Assembly: GCA_944472135.2 (NCBI GenBank)
Contig: OX235270.1
Location: forward strand, 142,863,632 to 142,927,631
Length of the DNA stretch: 64,000 bases
DNA from: Trichobilharzia regenti
Taxonomy: Eukaryota > Platyhelminthes > Trematoda > Strigeidida > Schistosomatidae
Direction: 5' to 3'
Under the pieces are notes generated by a model. It saw only the letters and a program-made list of their open reading frames with translations, was not told where the DNA came from and did no database searches. Below are positions 10,925 through 22,885 of this stretch, piece after piece. The number at the start of each line of letters is the position of its first letter. Position 1 is the stretch's first letter. Position numbers and translations under genes: made by a program.

Positions 10925-11660
10925 AGATATACTCATACTGCTTGATCATTACTGCCCTGTCTGTCTGGATTCAACATAGAACTTGGCACCGAAGTGCAGC
11001 ACTTCGAGTTCCCACGTTCCAAATATCACACAAAGGTAGACAAGAAGATGAGTGAAGAGAATCAAAAGAGTTTGACAGGTATAAGAGCGAAACAGAATGG
11101 GTAATGGTAGAAAGAAATATGAAAGATTACAGAGACTGAATACATCTGCGCCATTGATAACGATTTTGAGCCATGTCACCTATTGTCTCTAGCCATTGAT
11201 TCCTAGAGTCAATCCCGAGGGCCCCAACCCGGGAGTCTGCATCTCCCTACCTAACTCAGTTTGACTGTCAAGGATTTCATGGATTGATGGCATGTTTTTG
11301 TTTGGCCACCACTTACCCTTTTCCAACCTGCATCTATATCAGCTAGTAATGCCCGTCGGGGGAGGCGATGGTTAGGCATGCACAGCATGTGACCTAGCCA
11401 TCTCAATCTATGTAACTTTATAGCCTCGTCAATTGATTTTCCCTCTTTGCCCAATACTCTACGCCTAACGTCAACATTACTTACTTTATTAAACTACCTA
11501 ACGCGAGAAAGAGATCGTAGACATCTATGATCAAAAACAGTCAATCTTTTCATGTCTTCAACTCGTGTATTGGCCATGTTTCAGAGCCCAATTCGACATA
11601 ACCCTCCTTCTTAATGTTTAACAGTCCCCTTGCTTTTCTTTTCTTTGTAATTATTTCTCT
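10925..11660 (-). mobile_element. LINE family E, C-terminal RT region and 3' end
   Basis: The minus frame 11454-11251 reads LHRLRWLGHMLCMPNHRLPRR and GGQTKTCHQSMKSL, the characteristic end of a fluke endonuclease-reverse transcriptase ORF distinct from the SR2-like one. The 3' untranslated end runs down to 10925 with 'ccgaagtgcagcacttcgag'. Frame breaks upstream (11460-11650) show decay. Confidence 0.7.
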
Positions 11661-12785
11661 TTTGGTAAGTACTGGTATCAAGTGAAGCGGACAGAGCAAG
11701 GATTTGCTGTAATAATACTACTAATAATAATCATAATAATAATAATCTTTTAATTATAATATTTGCTTTATATATTTATATGTACACAAGTTTACGCTTG
11801 AGTGAAAAAAGAATTAAGATTCTGAAGATAATGGGAAAACTGATAAACAAAAAAGGGAAAAATAAAACCCAGGCATTATTACTTATTATTTAATAATAGT
11901 AATAATACACATATTTGAACAACGAACACAACAATGATTCCTTTATTTGCCTCTTCTACCCTACATTTACTAAACTGGCCAGTAAGTTACATTCTTCGAA
12001 CTAGTGAGAGAAGTAGTGAGTGAGTTAGTGAGAGAGACAGAGTGAGTGAGGTTTCTCTCTCCATAGTAGACAGGACAAAAGCCTCCTCCTCCTCTTCTTC
12101 TTCTTCTTTCACCTTATTCACTGTTTTTCTATGTGCTGAGTAAGAGAGAATTGTGGGAGGATGAAATCATAATAATAAAGAGTCACAAATATGAGAATCA
12201 AGGATTGTGTTTTCAGTTTCTTCCCCCTTCCTGTGATATATTCTACAATGTGTGTGTGTGTGTGTAGACACTCACAGATTATAAGTTGCACAGAAAAAAG
12301 ATCCCACTTCTTAGTCAGATTCAATTCAATAATTGAACAGTGAGGCGTAAACACTAAAAGGTTTCCATTATTGAATAAAATAAAACAAAAAAAAAGCAGA
12401 GATACGGAAAGAAGAGAAACAATGGTATATCTGCACGTGTTCTACTCTGATTAATTATTCTATGTTATATGCGTGTCAGTGTTTCGCCTATCTTCTTTTT
12501 TTTGTTTTAAGGTATTCAAAATAATACTAATAACTCTGTTGTCAGTCTATACTATACACAATGAGTGTAATTCATTTTTATTCAGAAAAGGTAACAAAAA
12601 ACGGAAGATTTCGTTTTTTCGCTGCTCTTCCCTTCTCTTCTTTCCCATTCAAATAGATATTCACCGACAGAATATTACTGTGAAAAGTAAACTGTCATCA
12701 TTTGATGGATGTTCTTAAGCATTTTACGGGTAATAAATAGAACAGATTGTAGGATTTATGGGAATTTGTAGATTTATTTCATTTG
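11661..12785. other. AT-rich low-repeat stretch, no gene recognised
   Basis: Contains simple repeats: (TAA)n near 11705-11745, GAGT-rich 12005-12045, CTCCTCTTC 12080-12105, and a GT run at 12247-12265. The open frames (12118-12354 minus, 12473-12718 plus) are low complexity. Confidence 0.4.
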
Positions 12786-12789
12786 TTAG

Positions 12790-13000
12790 TTAGATCACTG
12801 AAAGCCAAGGTGTACTGGAGAGCTGTTTCGTCCTATTATGAGACTTCTCAGCGGCTGAATGGTAAACGACCATGAAGGTCTTTGCTCCAATCCCAGGGGA
12901 CTTGGAGATACGTACTGTTGAAAATTCCCAAACCAGGATGAAACAGCTAGGCAGTACTGCCTGCTGGTTTTCACCGGTTCCCAAAATGATGCATCAATTC
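12790..13000. mobile_element. SINE C-related degenerate foldback
   Basis: Minus-strand hammerhead-like piece at 12848-12798 (GAAACAGCT next to CTCCAGTAC). It is followed on the plus strand by a tRNA-like head 'cagcggctgaatggtaaacg' and a second piece at 12918-12958 (GATGAAACAGCT..GCAGTACTG). The two face away from each other, as in the clearer foldbacks. Confidence 0.5.
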
Positions 13001-13062
13001 ACGGGCGAGCTTGAAATAACGCCTTATTTGAAACATCACAATACCACTTACTGACTTGCTAA

Positions 13063-13292
13063 TCCTTCACGTCCCGAGTGGAACATACGGTTTCAAGCTA
13101 GGGCTTTTAAGTTTCACTAGCAGTGGTGTTTATATTTATGGGATGGGGTTACTAGCCTCATATCCAACCTTCCCTCTTTATCAGTCATATTACTGGCTTA
13201 GCGAGGTAGAGGAGTGCGTCTGTGGCCGGTGATCGAACCCCGAATCACATAGAGCGTGGTTGGAGAGCATTCTACTGTTGTGCTATCGACTC
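13063..13292 (-). mobile_element. SINE B copy
   Basis: Minus-strand head with B box 'ggttcgatcaccgg' (read from 13240) and the body phrase for 'ggctagtaaccccatccc'. It ends in 'gaaaccgtatgttccactcg', which resembles the RTE LINE 3' end. Confidence 0.75.
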
Positions 13293-13535
13293 ACTCGACG
13301 TGACACAAGGCCAGAAAAATACAGTTTTAGAATACGATACAGGCAAATACATATTTCCGGTAAGTCATCATCATGTTTGAAAATATCAGAAGTAAGCATT
13401 TGAAACAGTTTGGATCAATGGAAGCAGAGGTAATCAAATATAACCGAGAAGAATGTAAGTTGAATGACAAAAATAAATTGTGAAACGAAGATTAAAATGT
13501 GGAACTTTAACACAGAGTATGATATTAATAATAAA

Positions 13536-14179
13536 TTCAAGTGTTGGGTTGTAGGAATTTGATTGGTTACAGGATTTCATCATGAGCTGACACTAATTAG
13601 AGAACCATTGGAAAACCTGGGAGTATTGGACAGCTATTTCGTCCTAGTGCTCGGGACTCTTCATCAGTACGCATCCACCACCAAGGTTCGAACCCAAGAC
13701 CTTCTGGTTACAAGGCGAGCTCGTATACCATTAAGCCACTGGGACCTGATCCAATGGCCCATGAATTCTAACTTTTGCCAATTCACGACACAACGCGACC
13801 GCTAGCCAATGACTTCAGTGAGTATTTGTCCTCACACGGGACCTGCTAGACCATACTGGTCACGACTTCTCACTAGAATTGAGGTAACTACCTACCTGAA
13901 TAAGGCCACTCGCTAATCAGCATCTCAATAATATTCAAGTGTTGGTTTGTGGGGATTTGATTGATTGGTTGGAGGATTTCATCATGAGCTGACATCGGTT
14001 AGAGAACCGCTGGAAAACCTGGGAGCTCGCCTTGTAACCAGAAGGTCATGGGTTCGAATTCTGGTGGGGGCGTACTGATTAAGAGTCCCAAACCAGGACA
14101 ACGGAAACACCTGCCCAGTACTCCTAACAGGTTTTCCAAAGGTTCTCTAACTAATGTCAGCTCATGATGAAACCCTGTA
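13536..14179. mobile_element. SINE C foldback multimer with target-site duplication
   Basis: A full minus-strand unit (13536-13925) is followed by a second minus-strand tail (13930-14018), then a plus-strand piece (14019-14179) with its own B box and ribozyme-like segment. The arms 13971-14018 and 14122-14178 are complementary. The whole is flanked by 'attaataataaa' (13524-13535) and 'attagtaataaa' (14180-14191), 11 of 12 matching. The structure therefore probably inserted in one event. Confidence 0.75.
13623..13670 (-). ncRNA. Hammerhead-like ribozyme motif, SINE C
   Basis: Same state as the copy at 10395: GTACTG, ATGAAGA, GTCC/GGAC stem, GAAA, ATAGCTGT, GTC, then CAATAC. The first core base (C) is A and stem I has one mismatch. 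Confidence 0.5.
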
Positions 14180-14191
14180 ATTAGTAATAAA

Positions 14192-15387
14192 GTTATCAGT
14201 GCTAATAGAAATAATATTTACAGTTATCCGCTGTTCCTGGGATAACTATTCTAAGTCGAAGTTGAAGGCCTTCAGAGGGAAAGGGATTGAACAAACTTTT
14301 TCCGATCACAAAGACTGGGCTGAAAACTTTTTATAGTAACTGTCTCAGTTGTGCTTAGCAGTCAAAGGCGTACAAAATCAGGGAATTGAAATGGCACATT
14401 GCATAGAAGTGTAAAGGCGAAATTTTCAACAATTTTGTGAACTGTATCCCTAAGGTGTACCAATGTGGAACTTTTGATTAACTTCACAACTCCTTTACCA
14501 AACCACGCTGGACAATGTTGAAGAAGGCGACGATGGGCTAGCTGAGTCGTTCTAAAATTGTCTTAATGGTCATTTTTAAATATAGTTTAGTCTTCAGTTG
14601 CCGATTTATTGTATACACTAGTTCACCGTGCCGTCAGTCTAGCAATCTAGACATTATAGCATTGATTTTTGATGGATTCAAGGAATTCTTCTTGCAAATA
14701 ATTCTAATTTGTAATGGAATTCACTAATCTGGAGGTTTAGTCATCTACCTTATGCATAAATAAAAATGTGAGCTAACTAAAATTTCAATAATTTCGTTAA
14801 ATATTAACATGGAAAGATGATAGTCCAAGAGGATGCACATTTAGATACAACGGTTTGTAATAATCTATATGCCAATCTTCAGATCACTAAAACCTATTAA
14901 ATAGATTTCTCAAAGTTGTAAGGAGGAGTGGTGATCGGTGAGGCCCTCTTTGACAAGATGAAGCGGATGTTCATTGAAGACATGCGTGGGAATACCACCG
15001 CATCATGAGTTGACAATGTTAGTATCCACAGGTCATTGAATTCTGGTCCCAAGTAGCCTAGTGGCCCGATCCCTGGTAGGGCATTGGCTGTGCGTTATAG
15101 AAAAGTCCTAAGCTAGAACAAAGCAGCTCTCTAACTAAATTTAATTTGTGACGAAAAATTGGGATTAAAATTTCCCTTTCTATTAAAAACATGGTAAATT
15201 TATAACATCGATTTTTTCATGGGAGACTTCACTTTAATGAAACACACGTATCCCACTGTGTGACGGTACTTTTGGTGAGACTTGCACCCATTACTCATCT
15301 TTTTAAATGGCAAGTGTCTTCCAAAATACTTTTGGGCCATAAGACTCATCTCTTGTAAATCGGATATCATTAATTATATTTTGCAGC
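14192..15387. other. Unassigned stretch with a worn SINE C relic (14925-15150)
   Basis: The relic shows 'ggtcccaagtagcctagtgg' and 'aagtcctaagctagaacaaa', which align with the SINE C head and ribozyme segment. The remaining kilobase has no recognised feature. Confidence 0.4.
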
Positions 15388-17760
15388 ATCGCATAACCAG
15401 TGGCTCTTCACTAAACTGAAACCATCGGACCCTAACGAGAAATTTTGTTTTGAAATCTGTTGTCCAAAAGAAACACTATTCGTCAAATTTGACCGTTTCT
15501 CCTCGCCTCAACTTAAAAAGCTTCGTAGAGAGAAGGAAAAACTGTATAAGATGAAAGATAAAAGTGGTGTAAAAAGAACTAACTTCTTAATTAAGTCTGA
15601 AATGCAGAGGTTGAATGTAATATATAACCAGAAATTCATGTCCTGCAAAAATCCTTCTAATATGTGGAAACTATTTAAGGAAATCACTGGTGGTAAGCAG
15701 ATAAACAATATTCCATATTCTTTTGATGTATGTACTCTTAACAAATCTTTTATTTACTCTCCCTCAAATGCCATGCTTCCCAGCATCACTTGTGTTAATA
15801 ATAGCCCCTTTCCAGGTTTTAACACAAATGATGTTCAAAAGTGCCTCAAGTCTCTAAACCCTTCCCAGAGCTTAGGTCCCGATTATGTACCTAGTATTAT
15901 TTTTAAAAAATGTTCTGATATTCTGTGTCACCCTCTTACTGATCTATTTAACAAATCTTTTTCCGATAATATTGTGCCTGCCGTTTGGAAGGACATTAAA
16001 GTTGTACCCATACCTAAATCTTCTACTGGAGCATGTGTCAAATTTAGACCCATTGCTATTACCTCTCCTTTTTTGAAAACTATGGAGAAATTACTTTTAC
16101 TTAGTCTTGAACCTTCGCTTAAATCCTTTAATGACCCTAAACAATTTGCCTATAAGCACAGTAGAAGCACTTTAGATGCAGCTGCCGTCTTATATCATAA
16201 CATTGCTTCCAGTCTAGACAAGGGGGCTAAATTTGTTCGTTGCGCCTTCCTAGACTATACATCTGCTTTCGACTCGGTCCCTAGGGACATCTTATTAAAT
16301 AAACTTGCTGCTAGTCAAACAGAATGTTGGGCTGTTAACTGGTTGCATTCCTATTTCTCAGATAGAAAGCAGTACACCGTATATAAAGGGAAGTCCTCCA
16401 CTTCATTGCCTACTGAAGCTGGTGTCCCTCAAGGTGCTGTTCTTTCTCCTTTTCTTTTTTCTTTCTTCTTGCACGACTTGCCTCACTCTGATGAAATAAA
16501 CTTTGTGAAGTATGCTGATGATTTAACGGTTTCAATGGCTGTTAACTCCCAGCTAGATTGTACTAAAATAAATAGCTTTCTATCGGAAGTCAGCAAATGG
16601 TCTGAGTCTAACGGTCTTAAACTGAATCCTTCTAAGTGTCAAACTGTTGATTTCAGCTTAAGATGTAAACGACAGTTAAAAGAAGTCATCGATTCTCATG
16701 ACACTTGTAAAATTGACGACAATGATATAGGAATCAAATCAGAAATTAAGTATCTTGGACTCATTCTCTCTTCTGATCTCTCCTGGTCTTCCCATGTCTT
16801 AGCAATCTCCAGTAAAATATTCCGCTTGACATTTTACATTAAGAAGTTAAGACACTCGGGTATAACTCAACCCCTCATCCTACAGTTCGTAAACTCTTGC
16901 ATCCTACCTATTCTTCTTTATTGCTCACCCTTATTCTTTCCTGGTTTGCTTAAAAAAGACTATGTCACAATTCGTAGAATACTGAAGACTGTCAGTAGGG
17001 TGAGTGGTGTCCCAGTGGACCACATAGTTAACGTCGTTGTCGATAGGCATTTGACTTCGTGCAATAAATTTGCTAAAGGGATTTTGTCTGACTTGGAGCA
17101 TCCGCTTTACCCTCAGCTTTCACCTTGCATCTCCTCAGGTAGAACAAGGAGTAACTTCAGAAAACTGTATGCTCGCACGTCTAAGTATAGGAATTCTATG
17201 ATACCATACTTGGCACGTATTTTATGTGATGAAAATAGTGTCAGGCAAGAATTAACTAACCTTCTTTCATCTAGTAAATAAACAATTTCCTCCATCCATC
17301 CTTACATACCTTCAAGTTTTACTTTTATTACTTCTATTATATTTATGGTCCTGTTAATTCTCTGTTTTACTCTCATAATTGCAAACACCAACTTATCTCC
17401 ATGACGGCTGTAATCTATGTTTTTTCCTTCACCATATCATGTAGAAAGAACATTATATTCAATATTTTTAAACATGTTAGGATTTCTATACCACATTGCC
17501 AATACTGTGTGACACAAGCCAACGGCAATTTTCACTTGTATTATTATTATTACCCTAGCTGTTATCATTATTATTGCTATTTCCATTTTATATGCTGCAT
17601 GTTTTTGACACTACCTCTATTGTAAATGTGGAAAATTTTCTGTGATTAATTTTATTTATAATTTGAGGAAATTAGATGCAATATTGTGATTAATGCTGAA
17701 AATTCCATTCTGTATCACAAGTACTGTTTTTGGAATAAAGTAAATCATTATTATTATTAT
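15388..17760 (+). mobile_element. CR1/jockey-like LINE, 5'-truncated copy
   Basis: Homology to the intact LINE at 40516 starts abruptly near 15388 (WLFTKLK), in the linker between endonuclease and RT, and runs through the ORF and 3' untranslated region. It ends with 'ggaataaagtaaatc' and (ATT)n at 17745-17760. Loss of the 5' part with an intact 3' end is the usual result of incomplete target-primed reverse transcription. Confidence 0.9.
15551..17281 (+). CDS. Reverse transcriptase of truncated LINE (RT and C-terminal region)
   Basis: Uninterrupted frame of 576 codons from the first Met; the frame is open further upstream to at least 15390, so this Met is not the original start. Motifs in order: PIPKSSTGACVKFRPIAITS near residue 155, FLDYTSAFDSVP near 233, EAGVPQGAVLSPFLFSFFL near 290, FVKYADDLTVS with the catalytic YADD at 321-324, GLKLNPSKC and KYLGLILSSDLSWSSHV after it. 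It ends in ARTSKYRNSMIPYLARIL. The apurinic-type endonuclease domain is absent, so it cannot make its own target nick. The RT has no visible inactivating lesion, implying a fairly young insertion. Translation in vivo is uncertain. Confidence 0.8.
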   Translation: MKDKSGVKRTNFLIKSEMQRLNVIYNQKFMSCKNPSNMWKLFKEITGGKQINNIPYSFDVCTLNKSFIYSPSNAMLPSITCVNNSPFPGFNTNDVQKCLKSLNPSQSLGPDYVPSIIFKKCSDILCHPLTDLFNKSFSDNIVPAVWKDIKVVPIPKSSTGACVKFRPIAITSPFLKTMEKLLLLSLEPSLKSFNDPKQFAYKHSRSTLDAAAVLYHNIASSLDKGAKFVRCAFLDYTSAFDSVPRDILLNKLAASQTECWAVNWLHSYFSDRKQYTVYKGKSSTSLPTEAGVPQGAVLSPFLFSFFLHDLPHSDEINFVKYADDLTVSMAVNSQLDCTKINSFLSEVSKWSESNGLKLNPSKCQTVDFSLRCKRQLKEVIDSHDTCKIDDNDIGIKSEIKYLGLILSSDLSWSSHVLAISSKIFRLTFYIKKLRHSGITQPLILQFVNSCILPILLYCSPLFFPGLLKKDYVTIRRILKTVSRVSGVPVDHIVNVVVDRHLTSCNKFAKGILSDLEHPLYPQLSPCISSGRTRSNFRKLYARTSKYRNSMIPYLARILCDENSVRQELTNLLSSSK

Positions 17761-17777
17761 ATACTGGCCCTGTTTTA

Positions 17778-18008
17778 ATTCTTTGCATTCCGCTTGGATC
17801 ACATTGGGCTTCAAGATCTCACTTCGAAGATTCACTAGCGGTCATGCCGTTTCTGCGAAGTGGGACTTGTAACCACATGTTCAACCTTTCCTCTCTTCTG
17901 GGCTTACTGCCATTCAGTAAACTCGGCGAGGTTTATAAGTGCATCAGTCGGAATCGAACCCAGACCCCCTGCATAGCTAGTGAATGTTCTACCTTGTGGC
18001 GCACAGTT
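17778..18008 (-). mobile_element. SINE B copy, diverged
   Basis: Minus-strand head with B box 'gggttcgattccg' at about 17960-17945, eroded body, and end 'gaagcccaatgtgatcc'. It lies just downstream of the LINE tail. Confidence 0.6.
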
Positions 18009-18984
18009 GCAATTCATAACAACTAATACCTTTTGCATGAAAAGTAGCTTTCATGACTCATATATACTGGTGAGAAATTTGAAACTGTGAATACTGTGTT
18101 CTGCTTTTACCGAGAACACCAACGATGACTGGGATATGTTACATCAGTGGGAAAGTCGTTTATTCCACCAATAGTTGAGAGAAAATACAAAAATGATCTT
18201 TAAACTAGCGCAGACGTAGTAGAAAAGAATCAGTGTATGAATAAGTCATAAAAATCTGAACGAAAACTTGTCTCTGCTTCATCGTGTTAAGTTTATGTCA
18301 ATATCGGTTATATCAGTTCGACTAAAACAGTTTACAGAATCAATCTGAAGTTATACTCACTTAAAGCTTTCAGTTATAGATTACACGAGTTCCACACGAC
18401 CGATATAAATTTGATTTTGACAAAATAGTACGTTCAGAACAAAATAAGTGTGTGTGTGTGTGAGTGAATGACGGTGTACATAGATTATCTTTGCAAAACA
18501 TTTATCCTCTGTACCCACAAATATTCACATACACATAAGCATTGCTTTATTCGCTTAACTGGACTTATATCACGAAAAACAAATAAATTTTTTGGTAGTA
18601 TATGGAAAATAACCAGAATCATTTGACATATCATTAACAACAGGTGTTCTTGAGTAAAACTGTGGACAGCCTAAATTCCCAGGTTATATGACTGTGTTTA
18701 TTGTAATAGATTCGTCTAACTCAAGCTGTTCAATAAAAATATATGCATACTTATACATACTGATGCATGTTACCATAAAATTTTCGAAATTTACCGCAGT
18801 ACTATGTCAAAATATGAGTTATCTTTGATTCTGTAGAAGATTTCTAAAAACTGAGAAATATTAGCAAATCAAAAGTAAGCCTATGTTATGCAGCCTCTTT
18901 AGACGTATTCAGCAGCAAACAGTATTATTAGCTAAATAACTATAGAATTATTTAGATGGTCGAGAAGATTGTTAAATTTATTAC
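18009..18984. other. No recognised feature
   Basis: AT-rich sequence with a GT run at 18450-18462. No frame with a recognisable motif. Confidence 0.4.
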
Positions 18985-20460
18985 TATTGTTTCATTTAGT
19001 CCCTACAGGAACATAGGTCCCCACTGCGTTCGATTCTCCACCAACGTCTGCGCACATGCCTTCATCTCCTCTTCACATCACCGCCTCCATGTCACCCTCG
19101 CGCTCACGACCTACTAACTCGCCGCTTCCATTCGGGTTCGACTCGTGCCATGGCCTGACGTGTGATGTCACTCACTTGATAGCTTGTTTCCTCAGAGTAT
19201 GGCCAATCCAATTTACCTCTATTTCTTCCCGCATATATGTTGCACAACTGGTTCCAGCTGGGTTGGTTCGCTTAGTGTCAGAGATCCCAACATGTTGCTG
19301 ATCTTTTCTCGCCGGCCATCTGATCTTGAGTAGTATTGGGTGAAGACATCTGCTGATGAAGGTGTGTAGTTTGTTCAAAGTGCCCTACATGGTGCGGCGC
19401 GGTGCCGAATCTCTTATCCGTATAGTAGCACTGACTTCACATTGGAACTGAAAATCCGGATCTTACTTTTCATGCTGAACGTTGTTGACCTCAACACAGA
19501 CTTGAGAGAGATGAAAGTTTGCCTTGCTTTCTCGATCCTCGGTTTGGTATCCACATCAGTTCCGTCCGCCTGTAGTTCAGAAGATGCTTCCTGTGTAGGT
19601 AGGTAGGTGAATGAGGTTGCTTCTTTCAGATTTTTCCCATCTGTGTTGATTGTTTTCTGTTATTGGTGGTGTTTTTGATACTGCTTGCCAGGAATGTTTA
19701 TCATCACATCTGTTTTCTCTATGGTCACCTGAAGTCCTGTCTTCTCTGGATGCTTCTTCCACCAACTTGTTGCTCTTCACTTGCATATCTTCCAGTTTGC
19801 AGGTAATCGGACATATATCATCGGCGAAGTCCAGATCCAGGTTTTCTGCGTAGGTACATTTTATGCCTGTCTCCTCGCTTCTTGCTCTCTTTCTGTCGCA
19901 TTATCCAGTCTACCGCAATCAGGAAATCACTGGAGATAGTAGGCAGCAGGCTTTGTCTTACTCCCGTCTTCACTTCGAAGGATTCCGAGAGTTTCCGTCT
20001 GTGGATTACTTGGCATGCAGCATTGCCGTACAGCTGTTGGATGAGATGCATGATTGTTGGCGGCACCCCATAGTAGTCAAGTAGTTTCCTCCATTCACCT
20101 CTTGATCAACGCTGTCGAAGGCCTTTTCAAAGTCAATGAAGATGAGGTAGAGAGCTGAGAGACTATCATCCCAATCTCTGTCCCATGATTATCTGTAGTG
20201 TTGGGATTTGATCAATGTATGTCTTGTTTCTCCTGAATCCAGCCTATATTGGTCGAAGCTTTTCATCCTGGGCGTTTTTGATTCTCTCTAGGATGATGCG
20301 GCTCAGTATTTTGCTTGGGATGTACAGCAGCATAATTCCGCCCCAGTTCTTCCATTGATCTAAGTCCCTTTCTTTGGAAGTTTAAATAGGAAGTATGTCC
20401 TTCAATCAGCAGGTTTTCTGCCTCTGCTTACATTGAAAAGCAGTATTCTCCAACGACGCT
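18985..20460 (-). mobile_element. RTE/SR2-like LINE, RT to 3' end
   Basis: About 1.45 kb of a minus-strand RTE element. Reading the minus strand from 20066 downward: TIMHLIQQLYGNAACQV, ESFEVKTGVRQ (the GVRQGC-like RT motif), VDWIMRQ, then DLDFADDICPITCKLEDMQ with an intact FADD at about 19825. It continues with IWK/KARQ-type helices to LQ/HTFISRCLHPILLKIRWP near 19330, and ends in an ATT-rich tract at 18985. Stops and frame shifts are scattered throughout. A second RTE copy (20815-21370) lies in divergent orientation. Confidence 0.8.
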
Positions 20461-20814
20461 TTATCCACTTATTTCATTTACAGCAGTCTGGTTAAGTTGC
20501 TTTAGTTTAATATACAACTCAGATTAAATCCAAGATCGTGTTAATTAGTGGTCATAGCTGACTGCATATATAGAAAACACCCTCTAGATAGTCGAAAGAA
20601 ACAACCAAAGGAGATAACAGAAAAGATCATTTATGCACAAAAATGATATGCTTTATTTTAATGTGATTAAAGTTTGAATATATACCTAGGGAAAATAAAC
20701 GAAGCAGCTTACATCACACATAAATAGTCACCTGTAGTTTATTTCAACCAAGTAATATCAATTAAAGCTCTCTCTCACACACACAAAGGAATCATCATTT
20801 CAACTACATGTAGC

Positions 20815-21370
20815 GGTGAGGATGAAGACGACAAAGCCAAGATCGAAGATCCCACAAAAACCTTCATTATTCTGAAGTCACTCTGGAAATGTACTGCACT
20901 CAATTTACGGAACAAGATTGAAATTCACAGTCAATTAGTGCTTCTCTATGGTATAAAGACTTGATGTATTGTGAGAAACATTTAAACCAGGCTTGAGACC
21001 TACATCAACAGTTACCTACGTTCTATGCTAGAGATCAGATAGCCGACCAGAAAATATTAGAGAAAAAGGACTCTGGAAACGAACCAATCACGAACCTGTT
21101 GTATAACAAATATGCTGGAGAAAATTTAGATGAAAAGGACACACGCTAAGGAGACCGTTGAGTGACATCGTACGGCAGGTAGGCACTCAAGTGGAAAGCG
21201 AATGGGAAACGATTAGTTGGACATAAGTTGGGAGTATGATATGGAGGAGATGGTAGCTAACGAACAATAGTGGAGCCAGCTACTGATGATCACAAAAACA
21301 GGATGAAATAGGGATGCGCTGTTGAAGCCCATGTTCCACACGGAAGAAGAAAGAAATAATAATGATAGTA
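20815..21370 (+). mobile_element. RTE-like LINE 3' fragment
   Basis: Plus-strand decay products AKIEDPTKTFIILKSLWKC, NKIEIHSQLVLLYGIKT, and later the 3' phrase 'cccatgttccacacggaag' with an (AAT)n-like end near 21355. Confidence 0.7.
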
Positions 21371-22019
21371 ACAGTAATCTCACAGCTCATTCAAAGTCAG
21401 AATGATCTTTTAAGCAACAATATTATAAAACCTGTGATTAACTCTCATTTCACTGTATTACATAACATGACTCTGTTAGTTATCCGCGTGTTCTGTGTTC
21501 ATGTTCACCGTTTCATTTACACACAACACACTTCAAAGCATTCACGTGTTCTTTTAAAAAATGGGGGCATATCGTTATCATTGTCTTCATCGCATTACGG
21601 CATAATCATTTACAATGAAACTTAGAAATTCACTGCCTAGTTATACATTTTTTATAATAAGACGATAGTCTGAAGAAAAACAGAACATTTTTTGTCTGGT
21701 AATTGTTTGACAGTTGTTAGATAAGCAATGAAATGAGGTCAACATTGCTCTCCTAATGATGATAATAATAATAGTTAATAATCCATGCGTATGTCAAGAT
21801 TTAGAGCAAGATAAGTAGTTATATATATATTAAACATACATGTGCCAACCCTGGCGCTACTGTTGCAGCGAAAAACATTTGTGTGGTTTGTACATTCTAT
21901 AAATCAATCCACTGGATTTATCTGTTTACCTTGGAAACAGTTTTCAACCGATGTCTGTGTCAGCTGTAACTGGCAAGTATTATATCATTTCTGGAGATTA
22001 GTAATGGAAAATTAATGTG

Positions 22020-22062
<43 letters not shown>

Positions 22063-22236
22063 TAAATGATTAAGGCGAATTAACCTTTGAAAAGAGCAAT
22101 ATTCATAACGAGCAGCCTTATACTTTATTTAAAATAGTGACTACATTGTGTTTCTTGCATTATATGTATGTGGGAAAGATGACCTTATCACTCCTCAAGA
22201 TAGGATCAGTGGCCACAAAATCCCTTTTATGGAAAC
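21371..22236. other. No recognised gene; long (TA)n at 22019-22063
   Basis: AT-rich, with a 45-base TA tract interrupted once (tatgtata). No other structure seen. Confidence 0.45.
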
Positions 22237-22249
22237 TAAATGAAACATG

Positions 22250-22484
22250 AGCCATTGGATGGGGTCCCAGTGGCTTAATGGTCTACGGGTTACCTTGTCT
22301 TGTAACCAGAAAGTCCTGGGTAGGAACCCGGGTGGGTGCGTACTGATGAAGAGTTCCAAACTAGGACAACGAAAACAGCTGTCCAGTACTCCTGCAGGTT
22401 TTCCAATGGTTCTATAACTAATGTCAGCTAATGATGAAATCCTGAAACCAATCAACCAAATCCCTACAAACCAACACTTGAATT
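22250..22484 (+). mobile_element. SINE C monomer with perfect target-site duplication
   Basis: A 235-bp unit: head 'ccagtggcttaatggtctac' (A box), B-box region 'gggtaggaacccggg', ribozyme-like segment, and tail 'ctacaaaccaacacttgaat'. It is flanked by the 13-bp direct repeat 'taaatgaaacatg' at 22237-22249 and 22485-22497. This defines the ends of the mobile monomer and shows that it moves by an insertion that duplicates the target. Confidence 0.85.
22340..22390 (+). ncRNA. Hammerhead-like ribozyme motif, SINE C
   Basis: GTACTG, ATGAAGA, stem II weakened (GTTCC/GGAC), an insertion before GAAAACAGCTGTC, then CAGTACTCC. It is recognisable but damaged in the core and stem II. Confidence 0.45.
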
Positions 22485-22599
22485 TAAATGAAACATGCTA
22501 GGGAAAAAAACGTGAGCAATACTATTATCACCTGAGAAATAATTACGCAAACTTTTAAGATAAAATGTTGCTTTTATGGGGAGAAAATCGCCTGACATA

Positions 22600-22885
22600 C
22601 CGGTGTCAAGTCATGACCAGCTGGATCCACCAGGTTGGCTAATGAAGACAAACACTCGCCGATGACACTGACTGGATGTCGCGCTGCATATATCACAGGT
22701 TGGAAGACGTTAGAATTTACAGGTCAGTCCTAGTAGTTGAATGGTAAGTGAACTTAGGCTTGTAACCAATAGGTCCCGTATTCGATCCCCCGTAGGGTCG
22801 TTGGATGAATATTTCTGAAATGCCTTCACAAACTAAGATGAAACAGCTGGTCAGTACTTCTTGGTTTTCAGTGTTTTTCGAACTG
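22600..22885 (+). mobile_element. SINE C-like copy, old
   Basis: Shows 'aatgaagacaaacactcgcc', 'agtagttgaatggtaagtg', B box 'gtattcgatcccccg' and 'aagatgaaacagctggtcag'. It is more diverged than other copies and resembles the relic at 12870. Confidence 0.5.
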
